In this document: in pieces, positions 4,772 to 5,827 of the stretch | Layout: each line of letters opens with the position of its first letter | How positions within the stretch are numbered: the stretch's first letter is position 1 | Origin: JAEUSE01 sp964648985 | GTDB lineage: Bacteria; Patescibacteriota; Doudnabacteria; UBA920 | Direction: 5' to 3' | Assembly (NCBI GenBank): GCA_964648985.1 | Contig: CAZYMS010000033.1 | Coordinates: 1-5,827, forward strand | Length of the DNA stretch: 5,827 bases | Position numbers and translations under genes: made by a program | Notes under the pieces: model-generated | Databases searched by the model: none | Told to the model about the DNA's origin: nothing | The model's input: only the letters and a program-made list of their open reading frames with translations

Positions 4772-5785
4772 TTGCAAGTTAAATTTTCTCTTGATCCTTT
4801 GGATCGTCGCTTTATTGCGGCTAAACCAAAAAATAGCGTACCTGAATCTACCATCTTGAAGTTACAAGATGAAGGGAGACTGGTACAAACAAGGAAACGC
4901 GACGGCTATTTCACCCATGCCGTTTTTACCAGAAAAGGCACACGCCTTTATACCCGCGGACACACCGACGTAACGGGAAGGTATCCAGATATTGCGGGAG
5001 AAATTTCCGAATTGGGCTTGCCCATAAACACCATATTGAGCGGTGAGCTACTCGTAGACGCAGCGGGCTTTGACGAGTTTTCAATACTCTCTCAAATAAC
5101 AAAAAATGATATTGGAGCAAGCCTGGAACTGCAGCGTAGCCACTCGCTACACTACATGATTTTTAATATCCCGATCCTGCGGGGTCGAGACATAACATCT
5201 GTAGTGAATCGCAAACGCTTCGACTACATTCAGAATCTATTTCTGAGACACGACATCCGGTTCAACCACCTGTTTCCGTTGACTGAGCTGGAAAGTGAAT
5301 TCCATGTCAATAAGGAGTTAGCCACGCGACAGAGATGGGAAGGGATGGTTGTATACGATGCCTTTGCCGGTACCAGATTCGAGCTGCACGGAAAACTCGC
5401 TACTCCCCCACGTCCTGTTGGCGCATGGAAATGGAGGCCACTCAAAGAAGATGACTTCATTGCTTACGACTTTGTCTTGGCAACTAGAGGCAGAAATATA
5501 GGCCGCGTCAAAGACTTTAAATTGGCGCAAGTAGATCGCGAAACAGGAAAGCTCATTGACTGCGGTAAGCTTAGCCTGGGCTTATCTTTTGAGCAACGGC
5601 TGGAGTTCACTGATAAAAACAAATACCCATTGGTTCTTGAGGTGGCTTTTGAATCGCGGTTCTATCCACAAGGCACACTCAAGAACGGACGTATCCGGCG
5701 GATACGGGACGATAAAGCACCTGAGGAATGCTTATTTCCCACAGACGCCGAACTTCGGGCCTATTCTAAACCAGAAGAAGATTAA
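4772..5785 (+). CDS. ATP-dependent DNA ligase-type protein
   Basis: The 337-residue protein has the nucleotidyltransferase plus OB-fold layout of ATP-dependent ligases, which seal nicks through a lysyl-AMP intermediate. Motif I is KRDG, with K42 as the predicted adenylated lysine. Motif III is LSGELL (E92), motif IIIa is HYMIFNI (127-133, with N132 where D is usual), motif IV is EGMVV (E190), and motif V is WKWRP (K220, with R222 where a second lysine is common). The C-terminal domain from about 228 ends in RDDK (R312-K315), matching the RxDK motif VI of DNA ligases and arguing against an Rnl-type RNA ligase. There is no LigD polymerase or nuclease domain, so it is a minimal stand-alone enzyme. 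It is probably accessory to the usual NAD-dependent LigA and used in repair; that is inferred. It starts at TTG behind a perfect Shine-Dalgarno and has its own promoter. Confidence 0.9.
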   Translation: MQVKFSLDPLDRRFIAAKPKNSVPESTILKLQDEGRLVQTRKRDGYFTHAVFTRKGTRLYTRGHTDVTGRYPDIAGEISELGLPINTILSGELLVDAAGFDEFSILSQITKNDIGASLELQRSHSLHYMIFNIPILRGRDITSVVNRKRFDYIQNLFLRHDIRFNHLFPLTELESEFHVNKELATRQRWEGMVVYDAFAGTRFELHGKLATPPRPVGAWKWRPLKEDDFIAYDFVLATRGRNIGRVKDFKLAQVDRETGKLIDCGKLSLGLSFEQRLEFTDKNKYPLVLEVAFESRFYPQGTLKNGRIRRIRDDKAPEECLFPTDAELRAYSKPEED

Positions 5786-5798
5786 CTTTGCAACCCCC

Positions 5799-5827
5799 AC
5801 AGCCAGAAGGACCGCACTTCTGGCTGT
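5799..5827 (+). terminator. Probable terminator hairpin after the ligase gene, cut by the window end
   Basis: ACAGCCAGAAG (5799-5809) and CTTCTGGCTGT (5817-5827) form a perfect 11-bp stem with a 7-base loop, 13 bases after the ligase stop codon. A T-tract would fall just outside the window, so termination is inferred from position and stem strength. Confidence 0.75.

Overview
The window looks like ordinary bacterial chromosome with compact genes, most likely from a small-genome lineage such as Patescibacteria/CPR (Saccharibacteria-like). That placement is an inference. It rests on the mix of gene families (a degenerate PP2C-type membrane protein, a 'SCEGH'-motif hypothetical protein, a stand-alone ATP-dependent ligase) and on CAAATGAC-type intergenic repeats. 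No rRNA or classic marker protein is present to settle it. UGA is not needed as a sense codon in any gene here, so the standard bacterial code fits. Composition is mid-GC by eye. I see no transposase, integrase, CRISPR array or phage gene.

The left part (1-610) is transcribed on the minus strand and holds the widespread translation cluster tRNA-Thr(UGU) - rpmG (ribosomal protein L33) - tRNA-Trp(CCA). In many bacteria this cluster continues into secE-nusG, which would lie left of the window. The 187-base spacer between tRNA-Thr and rpmG carries three stem-loops. The short spacer between rpmG and tRNA-Trp carries a nested inverted and heptanucleotide repeat. Bases 566-1014 are a divergent intergenic region with probable promoters pointing both ways and one doubtful 86-codon ORF.

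The middle part (1015-3756, plus strand) is a two-gene operon. The first gene encodes a 675-residue protein with a PP2C-like domain that has lost its metal-binding aspartates, one transmembrane helix, a coiled coil and a predicted beta-propeller. The second begins 4 bases later and encodes a 190-residue protein with a conserved-looking TTQSCEGH motif and a cysteine cluster. Neither gene has a Shine-Dalgarno sequence. A clear intrinsic terminator closes the unit.

The right part (3774-5827, plus strand) holds two separately transcribed genes, each with its own promoter and terminator: an endonuclease/exonuclease/phosphatase-fold hydrolase and an ATP-dependent nucleic-acid ligase. Their leaders share one layout: the -10 box, 4 bases, a 5-bp stem-loop at the predicted 5' end of the mRNA, about 10 bases, AGGAGGAA, then a non-ATG start codon (GTG or TTG). 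This suggests two similarly controlled nucleic-acid or phosphoester enzymes. The ligase promoter also overlaps a 20-bp inverted repeat that could be an operator.
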